DNA of 64,000 bases from Chaunax sp. Z400 (lineage: Eukaryota; Chordata; Actinopteri; Lophiiformes; Chaunacidae). Location: positions 4,979,355 through 5,043,354 of the forward strand of contig CM075204.1 of assembly GCA_037577475.1 (NCBI GenBank). Direction: 5' to 3'. The translations under genes and the position numbers were made by a program. The notes under the pieces were generated by a model that was given only the letters and a program-made list of their open reading frames with translations, was not told where the DNA came from and searched no databases. Of this stretch, positions 39,101 through 49,869 are shown in pieces; position 1 is the first letter of the stretch, and every line of letters starts with the position of its first letter.

Positions 39101-42100
39101 CATGGTTCTGATGGTGTCGGAAACTGAAACACAGGGAGTCACATCTTTCTGAGACACAGCTGTCAACTCTGCCGGGGTCAATGCAGCTGTTTTTATGTTT
39201 TAAAGGTAAAATAATACATGACTCTTTCTGCTTTGAGTTTCTGGGTCTCTGACTCTCTGTCAAAAGAGGCTAAATTATGGACCATGTCACTCACAATGTA
39301 AAGGAAATTAGGGTAAAATACAGCCCACCCATCTTTCTGCTAGGCTTCACCCAGCAGTATTGATTTAACACTTGTAGATATACCTAAAAAAATGAATTAA
39401 AAAATATATATAATAAAATAAAAAATATAATTATATAATTAACTAAATCTTATTTACGCTGTTATCCAGACTGGGAAATACATAAAGGAACTTTTCAGAG
39501 AGCATAGTCATTGTTTGAAATCCACAGCACTCATAAGACACTTGATTATTATCACCAATCTGATTGATTGATTTCAAATTGAAGTGTCAATGGTGAATAT
39601 TTCAACATAACACACTAGCGTCTGTTTCCAGGTACGAGACTCCGATGCCCCCAAACTTGCACATCTTCCAGGAAACAGCAGTGGAAGCGTTTCCCATGGC
39701 CATCGTGGGTTTCGCTGTCGCCTTCTCTGTAGCGAAAGTCTATTCTGTCAAACACGATTACACCATAGATGGAAACCAGGTATGTAACACTGCTAATATT
39801 TAGAAGACGTAAAGGCTACTGTGCAGATGTAATCAGGAGTCAGATAACAGGACATTTCCTCTCTCTGATCTGACTGCAGGAGCTGATAGCCTTTGGGGTC
39901 AGCAACATCTTTGGAGCTGCCTTCAAGTCCTTCGCTGCGAGTACGGCGCTTTCAAGGAGTGCAGTGCAGGAGAGCACGGGTGGAAAGACTCAGGTAAACT
40001 TCTCCAGAATGGATTCCCTGTCATCTAACTGGCCTCAGTTTATTTGGGAGGCTGTATTCAGGTCTCCGTCCAGCCATGTTCACAGTACAGAGGGAGAAAA
40101 TGAAAATATGTCTGCAAATATGATCCAGTTTTACCCAAACCTGTTAAAAAGAATTAAAAAGTTTTGTATTTGTATATTTATAGTTGAGGTTATCAGACGA
40201 ACTGAAATAGAAAAGTGACGCCCTGGTAAAGCTAAACCTTGTGATGTAAATGTTCTTCATATTGAGACAGTGGAATAAAACAGACCAGTATTTCTATCCA
40301 TAGTAAACTGGGACCGACATGTTGCAGCAACTATATCTTGTTAAAACTGAGTGAAGCCTATTGAAGACATGTGGCTCCAAAGCTTTCCTCCTGTCTGTAA
40401 ACTAACACGCCTGTTGGGTCCTTCTCAGGTCGCCGGTTTACTCTCAGCTTTCATAGTGATGATCGTCACGTTGGCCATTGGATTCCTACTGGATCCCCTC
40501 CCAAAGGTAACCCTGACACTCTGCCAACACTCACGTCTGGACTGGGAGAAATCTGACCTTTGATCCCTTATTCTAACAGTCTGTGCTTGGCGCCGTGGTC
40601 ATTGTCAACCTGAAGGGCATGCTGATGCAGGTCAATCAGATCCCATACCTGTGGAGAAGGGACAAACCAGACTGTGTGAGTTGTCACAGATAAAGAATGT
40701 TTAAAAAGCAAGCTCAACCTCATTTAAACATGTATATGGGCCCACATGTGTCCAGGTGGTGTGGTTAGGTACCTGCATCGCATCCATTCTGCTGGGCCTG
40801 GATCTGGGATTGGCTGCAGGTCTCGGTGTTGAGCTGATCAGTGTCGTCCTCAGGACTCAGTTGTAAGCATCACCACCAACTCTCTACTTTTTCTTTACAC
40901 AAAACTTTAAAGTGTTGTTCAGACATCCATGATTCACAGACATACTGTATATATGCTGAACACTTTGGTGACTTCCTGTCTTTTGCACCACTATTAGGTT
41001 CACATTTGGGGTTTTAAGTGAAATTTCTCAACAACTTAATGGGTTGATATGAAATTTTCTGCAGACATTAGTGATCTAATACTTTTATTTCTGACCTACA
41101 GTAATATTAGCAATTAACTCCTGTCAGCCTCACCTGTGCTTTGGGTTTAGTGCAACTTAGCAAATTTTAACAATAAAATAATGAACCTTGTAAATATTAC
41201 CAGCCTAAAATCCATGTGTAGTGCATAAGTCAAACATGGTTTTAAAAGTGTGTGTTTCTCCTGGTTCCAGCCCTCGCTGCAGTTTGCTGGCCAACATTAA
41301 AGGAACTGACCTCTACAAAGACAGGAAGGACTACATCCATGTAAGATGCTGTGTGCTCTGTCAGCTGTCTTCTCTCACTTTTAGGAGGAGGAGTTTGGGG
41401 AAAGACATGATCTGCCAGTGAAGTGGTGCATTCATGTGGTTTGGAAGTAATCAGAAAAAGGAATCTGTGACTGGGAAAATTCAAGTGAATGTTACCTGAA
41501 GTCGGACACAACACAAAAACAAAAAGTCACACGACTTGTTGACTTTGACGTCATGACGCAGAAATATGGTGGACAATAATTCACAAATCGAATTTTTCGA
41601 TCACATGTAATATAGTTTTAGGTTGTAAATGTTAATATTTTTCCTAGACCAGTTAGAAAGGTTATTTACTGGCATTAACCTTCATTATTTTACTGGTTTC
41701 AGGGAATATAAAGGCACTAAATCACTTTGTAATGCTTCAGACTTTACATAGATATCAACATGTTGTTTAAATGTAACAAAAGACAATGTGTTCTCTTTGT
41801 TGTTGTTCCACATTACAGCTTAAAAGCTGATGAATCTCTGGCAATGGGACGATCCAAGGAGAACAAATGCACCATAATGTCAGATTTAAAGCTTAGCTTA
41901 GCATAAAGACTGGAAATAGAAACGAAACCTTAGTCTGACTGTGTCCAAAGGTGACAAAAGCTCACTAATTCACATGTTATTGTTTGTTTAGTCCCTAATT
42001 GTCTGGTACATAATCTCCTGCAAACTACAATTTGGCATTTTTATATTGTGATTCGTATGTATAATATAATTATCTAGCTTTAAAAGGAGCTGTTATTTCA

Positions 42101-45100
42101 TGGTTAGATCAGATCCAGTCTTACTTTGAGTTAAGCTAATAGCTGCTGGCTCCAGCTAGGCTGCATATTTAATGTGAAAAATAAGAGAGTGGTGCCAGTT
42201 TAGTCATCTAACTCTCCTCTCAATAATTTAGTTTATTGTATTGTTTCAATCAGTGGTTCAACACTGACTATATCAGTATTTATTTTACTGTTATTTCAGT
42301 CATTTTCAATGAGCTGGAAGTTTAACTTCACCTCCCATAAAAATGTGCACATATTAAAATGTGCTCATTATTTCCATAAAGCAGATTTCTTTGTTGTTAT
42401 AGTTCTAATGGGAACCACCGAGGCGATAAGAACCTTCCCTGCTTCCTCCTTCTCTGTTAAATGTTTTCCTCTCACTTTAAAGAGACTAATTATTCCTCAC
42501 CATGATTTGGATATAATGTTAATGACTCTCCCCAGATATATGAGCCGGAGGGAGTGAAGATTTTCAGGATTCCATCACCAATCTTCTTTGCCAACATTGA
42601 GTTCTTCAGGAGTAAACTGGTGGAAGCTGTAAGTACAGCTGTGGAGTGTTTGTGATGCAGCCTCTCCTTCAATGAAAATACCATTAAAGATGCTGCATAT
42701 ATGCTTAATATTGTCTCAAAATGACATGCATGTGTCCTTCGTCTCAGATCGGATTTAATCCGCTGAGAGTGTTGAGAAAGAGGAATAAAGCACTGAGGAT
42801 GATCCGTAAACTACTGAAGAAGGGAGACCTGAAGTGGACGTCAGTAAGTAACAACTCTGACCTGTTCAGTTATAACAAACAGCTTCACTCTGGTGCCTCT
42901 TTATGATGTCTGGGATGTCTGAGGATATGTCATGTTCAGATGACTCTTGTTTTCAATGCACGATGGATGGATGGGTCATGCATCAGATAGAGCCTAAGAA
43001 ATGTTGGTGTGGATCCAGATAGTGAGGAGGTTTCAGAAATATTTCCAGATGAGTAGGATTTGTTTTAGGATCTTTAAGGGGGATCCAGGTGTGGTGTGTT
43101 AAGGCCTGTAGGATAGTTCAGCTTTGGGGTATGTGCTCTGAGGCCAAACTCACTGAATGATGAGACATGAGTTTTTAATGTTCAGTCCAGTTTTTTACAC
43201 GCATGTTGAAAATGCACATGAAAATGGGTGGATCTCATTTGTGTTTGATTTGACCAGACCGCTGCTCTGGCCTCGACTGTTAATGCCTATAACTTTCAGA
43301 CCTGCAGTATTTGTGCTACATGTCACCCTGTGATGTAGTCAGTATTCCTGTGTCTTCCCTCCAGTATGGGATGTGCTGCAGCTCTGTGTAACCAAAGGGA
43401 AGTGAGAAAATGTATGAACAGCATTTTTCCCTTTGCAGAAAGGCTTCCTGAACACATCATGTGGACCCATCAAGGAGTCAGAGGATGAGAGCAACATGGA
43501 GGACCTGGACCTGCCACCTGACTTCAAGGACCTCCCTGTCTGGATCGACTGGGGCTCAGAGCTTCCCGCCAACATTGTGGTCCCCAGAGTGGACGTCCAC
43601 AGCCTGGTCCTGGACTTCGCTGCTGTCTCCTTCCTGGACATCTCTGCTCTGAAGGGACTCAAAACTGTGAGTTTTATCAGTCACAGAAACAACACAAGTT
43701 ATTTTAATAATGCTTTTTTTCTCTATATCATCTTTAACATTTTTGCAGGCGCTGAGAGAGCTGATCCGGGTTGACGTGGAGGTCTACATTGTGGCGTGTG
43801 ATAGTAAGCATGAACCGACAGGACCGAGCCACTAAAACAAACCTGTGATAAGTTCATGACTACTGTCAAAGCCCAAATCAAATCTGTTAGCAACACTGGT
43901 TCTTGCACATCATGACATCATTATTTGATCATCTGATTTTCATATGAAGGATGTTGTAGAATAAAAATGAAAAATATAGATTATTTTGTAAAAGGAAAAG
44001 CAGGTATCAAAAACACTGGAGCCAGCGCACCAAGACTGCAACCTTAATCAGTGCTCACTGTGCAACAATGGCTGACACTAACCGTGTATCAATACTACCT
44101 CTAAGAGTCATCACAAAGTTTGAGAAGGTTTCCATTAGACTCACTGGAACCACAGTGATGCAAACATCTGAACACATCATGAGTTGGTTACCAGTCAACA
44201 TCCTTCACTGGCCCCTCAGTCAGAGTCATCTAGATCCGGCTCTGCTGAGATGTGTGACAGAATTTATGCATCCAAACCTCCCACCTCTGACTGAAGTAAC
44301 TTCCCCCCGTCAGCTTACATCCTGGAGAAACTGCACAACTGTTGCTTCTTTGATGACGAAGTCCAGCCGTCGCTTTTCTTCCTGACCATCCATGATGCCA
44401 TGCTGCACATCCTGGAGAAACATCCTGAGTCTACAGAGAAGAAACTAGACAATAACAGGGTAAAGAGATGTAGCACGAGACGGTATTTGGAGACTGCTTC
44501 TATCGGAATCAGTTCTATTTATTAGTGCTGCCGTTATGTACAGGAAACTTACCTCTTCATGCTTTTCTGCAGATTATAACAACAGTCACGGTTCATAACC
44601 CTGGAGGCAGTTTGAGGAGCAGAGACAGAAAGGTATGTATCCATTTTTATTTGTGGGCAACAGCATCTGCTGTTTGTCATCTTAGCCATGTCATGCTATG
44701 TTTCATTTAACTTATTAGCTGTCAAAGATCCTCAGACAAAATCTGAATCTACAGATGAAAATGCATTAGTTAGCCATCTTTACTACCTGACCTGTTGGTT
44801 CTTTCAATGGGATACACTGAAGAAGTATTTAACCACTATAAGGATGATCCAGTCATAAAACTGTGCTGTCTATGCTTCAGAAAGATTCACACATTTCTGA
44901 GATTGGTGCTACATGACCAGAGAAAACAGAGAAAAAAAGCTTCTGGTGTTTCCCTTTAGCTCAGAATAAACCTGCAGAAACCAGAAAGCAGTGGACCAAT
45001 AAAAACTCCAGCTGATGGGTGACATATGGGGAGCTTTGTAACAGTATGGTGACCAGCCAGTAACAAACAAGAGAGGGGCAGCAATGTAATGTGTTCTCAT

Positions 45101-45197
45101 ACGGTTCCATAATCCATGTTTTCATTGTGTTATGAGCTCCACATGAACACAGCTCCTTGTTCTCCCTCAGGCTTCAGATCCAGAAACCAGGTTCTAA
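33163..45197 (+). CDS. slc26a3: SLC26A3-like (DRA) chloride/bicarbonate exchanger, complete
   Basis: Apical epithelial Cl-/HCO3- exchanger of the SLC26 family. Twenty coding exons: 33163-33293, 34373-34512, 36162-36272, 36365-36525, 37462-37626, 37708-37860, 38085-38167, 39632-39779, 39880-39993, 40429-40506, 40580-40675, 40756-40862, 41271-41340, 42536-42628, 42748-42843, 43439-43666, 43749-43803, 44314-44459, 44573-44632, 45171-45197. They sum to 2,262 nt, 753 residues plus TAA; human SLC26A3 is 764. The N-terminus has QYVVARPLYSNDSF. The membrane domain (about residues 70-500) has GTSRHISVGPFPV, SGFTTAAAVHILVSQLKF and LSRSAVQESTGGKTQ (about 388-402). The STAS domain (about 515-725) has YEPEGVKIFRIPSPIFFAN and LDFAAVSFLDISALKGLK. 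VNITG is a likely N-glycan site in the exon at 36365-36525. The C-terminus ETRF is a class I PDZ ligand like the ETKF of mammalian A3. ATG is doubled (33163 and 33166); the first is used here. Confidence 0.95.
34535..34830. repeat. Retroposon-like repeat with (TCAAG)n head
   Basis: Five TCAAG units lead into ACTTTATTTATATAGCACAT and CCAAAGTGCTTTACAATGTA, an abundant fish retroposon 3' region, in the slc26a3 intron after the 34373-34512 exon. Edges are approximate. Confidence 0.55.
36925..37240 (+). mobile_element. SINE-like fish element, copy 2
   Basis: Starts GGGCGGCACGGTGGTGCAGT, shares the body and the CAGGATAAGAGGTTACAGAA end with the copy at 20885-21215, and finishes with a GAATGAATGAATGAAA tail. 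It lies in the slc26a3 intron between the exons ending 36525 and starting 37462. Confidence 0.7.
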
Positions 45198-45500
45198 CGT
45201 GTGAACGAGGAGACGATGACTTCTCAGAGAAAACAGGCAGAAGACCAAAGAAGAAGAAAAGTGAATGTTTCACAGATCATGCTATACGATTACATAATAA
45301 TGAATGAGATGCTGTTTTTAACTGAGTGCATCTGACAATCACAGTTTACATATACAGTCTGTACTGTAATGTAAGAAATTGTTGTTTTTATACTGTATAT
45401 AGTGAAATTGTAGAACTTTTAGCTGCAGTCTATTTTTCATGTTGTATAGTTAGTACAGTGTGTAGTTTGTACAGTGTTTTCAGAGTGGCTGACGTATTGA

Positions 45501-45506
45501 AATAAA
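45501..45506 (+). terminator. Poly(A) signal of slc26a3
   Basis: AATAAA about 300 bases after the slc26a3 stop. Cleavage is expected near 45,520-45,530. No earlier canonical signal was seen in this 3' UTR. Confidence 0.7.
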
Positions 45507-45989
45507 TATTTTATCACGATAAAAATTCAGGGCATTGGTGTGACTTTTTAATGTAGTGCTTAAACAAAATATTCATAAAAATAAATATCCATAAGTTTGG
45601 ATGCTGCCCTCATACTGTTAAAAGGACATCAGTCTATGTTTCCACGTCTTTTTCTTACTTCTACATCTACTACTTACTAAAGTCTCTTAGTTGTTAGCTT
45701 CCCATCCTGTACTCTCTTCTTCCATTTTGTTTTTACTTTGTCATTTTCCTCCTTTAACTCTGGCTCACTTTTTTGGTATTCCCTGTTTCTTCTCCGTCGC
45801 TCCTCCACTGATAGCTGCTGCCGAGACAGAACCTTCCTAAATTACATGAGAGGAAAGTTATTATGAAATTGTGTACTATAAATTTAATTAGTTTAATTTT
45901 GGTGACATTTTATAAAATGATTCTGAAATGGTGCAGCTAAAGTCATCTGTGGTTTTCTTTTCTTTTTAACATCTATATGGATGATCTGT

Positions 45990-46300
45990 CAATGCAGCTA
46001 CAGGGTGTATGGTTGGAAATATGTATGCAGATGATTTGGTGATGTCCATGTAGTTCTGGTCTTCAACAGGTATTGAGGACATGCTCTCAATATGGTACAG
46101 ATTTTGACGTCACATTCAACTCAGATAAGAGTAATATTATGACAGTCAGAAGTAAGGAAGACAGAAAATGAGTCTTTCCTGATTTCTTCCTGTCTGGCAT
46201 TGTCCTTAAAGTGTGTAATGAGGCTAAATATGTGGGACATATTTGAACTAATGATCTATCAGATGATAAGGACATTTACAGACATGGCTCGTAAATTTGT
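45990..46300 (+). pseudogene. Non-LTR reverse-transcriptase fragment
   Basis: Broken plus-strand frames give YMDDLSMQLQ, MYADDLV (the YADD catalytic box), FNSDKSNIMTV and CNEAKYVGH. These are ordered RT and thumb-region blocks of a non-LTR element, with several frameshifts and a stop. It cannot encode a protein. Confidence 0.55.
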
Positions 46301-46309
46301 TTATGCACA

Positions 46310-46583
46310 TTTTAGAGTGGCCTTTTATTGTGACCAGCCTAAGGCACACCTGTGCAATAATCATGCTGTCTAATCAGCATCTTGATATGCCACACCTGTC
46401 AGGTGGATGGATTATCTCGACAAAGGAGAAGTGCTCACTAACACAGATTTAAACAAGTTTGTGAACAAAATTTGAGAGAAATAGGCCTTTTGTGTACATA
46501 GAAAAAGCTTTAGATCTTTGCTTTCAACACATGAAAAATTGGAGCTAAAACGAAAGTGTTGCGTTTATATTTTTGTTCAGTAT
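46310..46583 (+). mobile_element. Right end of a Tc1/mariner-family fish element
   Basis: AGTGGCCTTTTATTGTGACC, then CACACCTGTGCAATAATCAT and the terminus GCGTTTATATTTTTGTTCAG followed by TATA. This is the well-known 3' part of an abundant fish Tc1-like transposon. The left part is absent. Confidence 0.75.
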
Positions 46584-47165
46584 AGTTCACTAGACTTCAG
46601 ATCATAGCTGCAGTTTGAACTTGAAAGTTGGACTTTAAGAGAAAAAATCAGGAAGAAATATAATGTGCATTATGTAAACTAATGTAGTCAAAGAGTGACC
46701 GACTGAGAATTACTATATAAACCAGTTGCTGCAAATGAAACAGCATATAGGCGACACATTATTTGATCATATCAGAAAGTCTTCCTTCAAGGCAGTAGTG
46801 GTGAGCTGAAGACACCTGTAACCAGCTTTTATCTCATGGATGACAAAAGTGACACTAAACGCCTCTTTTTGCTAACAATCTCCATTAAAAAACTGGTTTT
46901 CAGTTTGAAAATAGTGTCATGGCCACCAGAGCACAGGATTAGACCAGAACCAATTTATTGTGACAATAATCACAGTCACATAGTGAATGTATTGATTATT
47001 ATAGAGCAAGGCATCACAAAATAATCAATTATGTTTTATTAAATATAGACGTTTAAATCCCTACATGCTGTTTTGGCTCTGGCCACTAGAGGGAGCCAGT
47101 GAGCCCCTGAACCAAGAGGAGACTTTTGGTCATGAAACCTAACATGATGTATTTTTCATTTTCAG

Positions 47166-47843
47166 ACACTCCTGAGTGTAAAGCCCAAAATGAAGGAGGA
47201 CACCTCATCTGTTGTCCAGAGGGCAGTCAACGGAGCTTCTACCCTGGAACCTACACTCCACCAAAGGGTAAAGCCTAATATGAAGGATGACACCTCATCT
47301 GTTGTCCAGAGGGCAGTCAACGGAGCTTCTACCCTGGAACCTACACTCCACCAAAGGGTAAAGCCCAAAATGAAGGAGGACACCTCATCTGTTGTCCAGA
47401 GGGCAGTCAACGGAGCTTCTACCCTGGAACCTACACTCCACCAAAGGGTAAAGCCTAATAAGAAGGAGGACACCCCATCTGTTGTCCAGAGGGCAGTCAC
47501 CGGATCGTCTACCCGGGAGCCTACGGTCCACAAGAGAACACAGCGGAAGTTTGAAGATTGGAGTTTCCACCCCAGCAAAGCTGTCATAATAATGGGGGAT
47601 TCCAATCTCGCTCGGGTCCCTGAGTTTTCGTCTGAGCACGTACAGATGGACAGCTATCCAGGGGCCCGATTTGACCATCTCACAGAAATGCTGAGAAAGG
47701 TTCCAGCAACCAAGTCTGTGAAGACAGTTGTGTTGTCGGCGACAAGGAGACATAGGATGAGAAATTCAAACTATGCTGAATATATTGTGTGTTTTTATGC
47801 AGGCCGAGACTTTTTGACAACTCCAACCCAGGAAATGGTTTAG
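47166..47843 (+). CDS. ORF: four 30-residue repeats joined to an SGNH-esterase-like segment
   Basis: Opens after a strong acceptor-like ATTTTTCATTTTCAG at 47165; the first ATG is at 47190 and the stop follows 47840. Residues from 47178 to about 47537 are four 90-bp (30-residue) tandem repeats with the core DTSSVVQRAVNGASTLEPTL; the fourth is diverged. Next comes AVIIMGDSNLARVPEF with SYPGARFDHLTEMLRKVP, which looks like the GDSN block I (nucleophile Ser) and following region of SGNH/GDSL hydrolases found in some fish repeat-borne proteins. The fold is then cut: after VKTVVLS the expected next block is replaced by basic unrelated residues, probably a frameshift, and the Asp-His block is absent. 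It may be a degraded retroelement domain, or an exon recruited into a neighbouring transcript. Function unknown; catalysis is unlikely. Confidence 0.4.
   Translation, partial: TLLSVKPKMKEDTSSVVQRAVNGASTLEPTLHQRVKPNMKDDTSSVVQRAVNGASTLEPTLHQRVKPKMKEDTSSVVQRAVNGASTLEPTLHQRVKPNKKEDTPSVVQRAVTGSSTREPTVHKRTQRKFEDWSFHPSKAVIIMGDSNLARVPEFSSEHVQMDSYPGARFDHLTEMLRKVPATKSVKTVVLSATRRHRMRNSNYAEYIVCFYAGRDFLTTPTQEMV
47178..47537 (+). repeat. Four 90-bp in-frame tandem repeats
   Basis: Units start at 47178, 47268, 47358 and 47448, each beginning GTAAAGCC. Units 1-3 differ at only a few bases. Unit 4 has about ten changes, mostly near its end. The period is a multiple of 3, so the frame is kept. Confidence 0.95.
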
Positions 47844-49109
47844 TTTGATAACATTTGTAGGAGTCCAGTAAATCCCATGGATAAAGTTTAATGTGGACAT
47901 GTCTCACTCATATCAGTTGTCATATTTCTTAACCATCATTAAACATCTTCCAATGACAAACAGGCATTTTTATTGTTAAACATCCCATAATGATTCCAAG
48001 AAGCAGACTTTAATGATTTACGGACATTTCTTTGTCCATGGATGTTTTTTCCCCCTGAATTGTCATCCTTTCCTATCAGTGTATATCTCTAAACATGCAT
48101 TATGGTATGAAAACCAGAATGGGGTACATCTTTTGCACATGACATGCTTTCTGGTCCTGCAGTCCCCTCTCTGTGGTCCTTGCTGGGATGTTGTAGGTTG
48201 TTCCTGTTCAGGGACATTGGGGAGAGGGGGTTGTCTCCTCCCCCTTCTCTTGGGAGGGTCTCTTGATGTTGTGGCCTTGGTGGAGGTCTTGGAAGAGACG
48301 TCTGTGCGTCGTCCCTAACAGTCGACCTGTTTTTAACTTTTAGTGGAGCAACATTATTTACAGCAGATGACAAGCCGCTGTTGGAATTTATACCGTATCA
48401 ACACTTGTGATGAAGACACATATGAATAAACTTGACTTGGCATGTACCATATGATATAACATGAGCTGTGTTTCAAAACATAACACTGCAAACCACTAAG
48501 GATCTGATAAATGTCATTCTTAAAGGGAGTTAAGGCAGTCATTCAGTAAATGTGTAAATCCATAGGGCATGACAGTAATTCAAAGTCTACATTCACAGTC
48601 AGTCATTATAACTTCTTTTTTCAAAGGGGCTGCTTAATGTAATGTAATACCTTTGTGAAGTGTTTGTATGGTATTTCTTTTGTTTGTAGAATAAACTGAT
48701 CATTGATTAAATACTAGTCAAAGAAAGAGATTATATTTATACACTTGCTCCATACAGGCAGAGAACAATGACAATGAATGTTGGCATTGAAAATAAATTG
48801 AAAAACTGAAAGACTTCAAACCTGTTGTGTGTGTGGGTGGGGGGGGGGGTTGCCTCCAGCTACAAAGGGGCCCACTCTGCCTGACTGAATATTTTGTTGA
48901 TTAGTTAAATATTTTGAACTAGACAGCAATCAGAGCACAAACAAGGTGATGTCATCGCACGTAAAACAGCAACAGTTCCATGATCGTTTGAAGCTCATAA
49001 TATGACTCTGCACCATGAAAACCTGACCCTATAATTTGGAATCACATCGTTATTGTTATTAGTTTGATAGTTATTCAAGAAAAATGATATCTCACTAATG
49101 TCGGTTTTC

Positions 49110-49460
49110 TTCTGGATCTAGCTCCAAAATGTAATATTTTCTTGCATGGCCCCATTCTTCCAGCCAGTTTCATGGTAATCTATCAAGTGGAATAAACGTT
49201 CCAAAAACCCCTACCCCCTCCACCCCTTTATACAGATATTTATTTATATAGATATAATAGTCATTAATGTGTGATAGACATAATAAAGCCCTATCTCCCA
49301 ACGCTAAAGAAAGTGAGAAAGATCCCGACTCCAGATCCACTCCAAAATGGGTTCTTCCTGTTATTCCGGTCACATGCCCAACCCTCCCATCACGTTTCAC
49401 AAAAATCCATCAAGGAGCTTTTGTGTCATCCTGCTAACAGGGAAACATACATAAACAAAC
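49110..49460 (+). repeat. Dispersed fish repeat fragment
   Basis: CCAGTTTCATGGTAATCTAT and TCACAAAAATCCATCAAGGA followed by CATCCTGCTAACAGGGAAAC show two overlapping copies of the repeat family seen at 18650-18870. Confidence 0.45.
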
Positions 49461-49869
49461 ACGTGAAAACATAAAAACCTTGGTGCAGGTAATAAAGAAT
49501 CACATTATGTCCATGTCCTCTGTAAAGATGACCCTGAACCCCCACCACTGCCAAGGGGTTCTCCTCTTCTGCAACAAACAGCACCATCTGCAGCCCCATC
49601 TGTGCCTTGTTTGGATTGTATTTTATTTATTTATTTTTATTATTATAATATTGTAATATATTATTTTGGCTGCCTGGAGTTTAAAAGTTTGCAGCTTTCC
49701 TGCTTGTTCTGTTTATCTTGCTTTTCCAAACAACAAATGTGGCCAGATCACAGCATTTCTAAAATCAATTTAAAATCAAGAACTGATGTAACATCATTAC
49801 TGATGTCTGTCACTGTCTCGCTCTCTCTGGACAAGGTGTATGTGTCTGACTGTGTAGCTAGCCTTAGTT

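Noticed and set aside
47162..47605. 147-codon minus-strand frame
   Set aside because: Mirror of the 90-bp tandem repeats; the plus-strand frame has the recognisable GDSN block.
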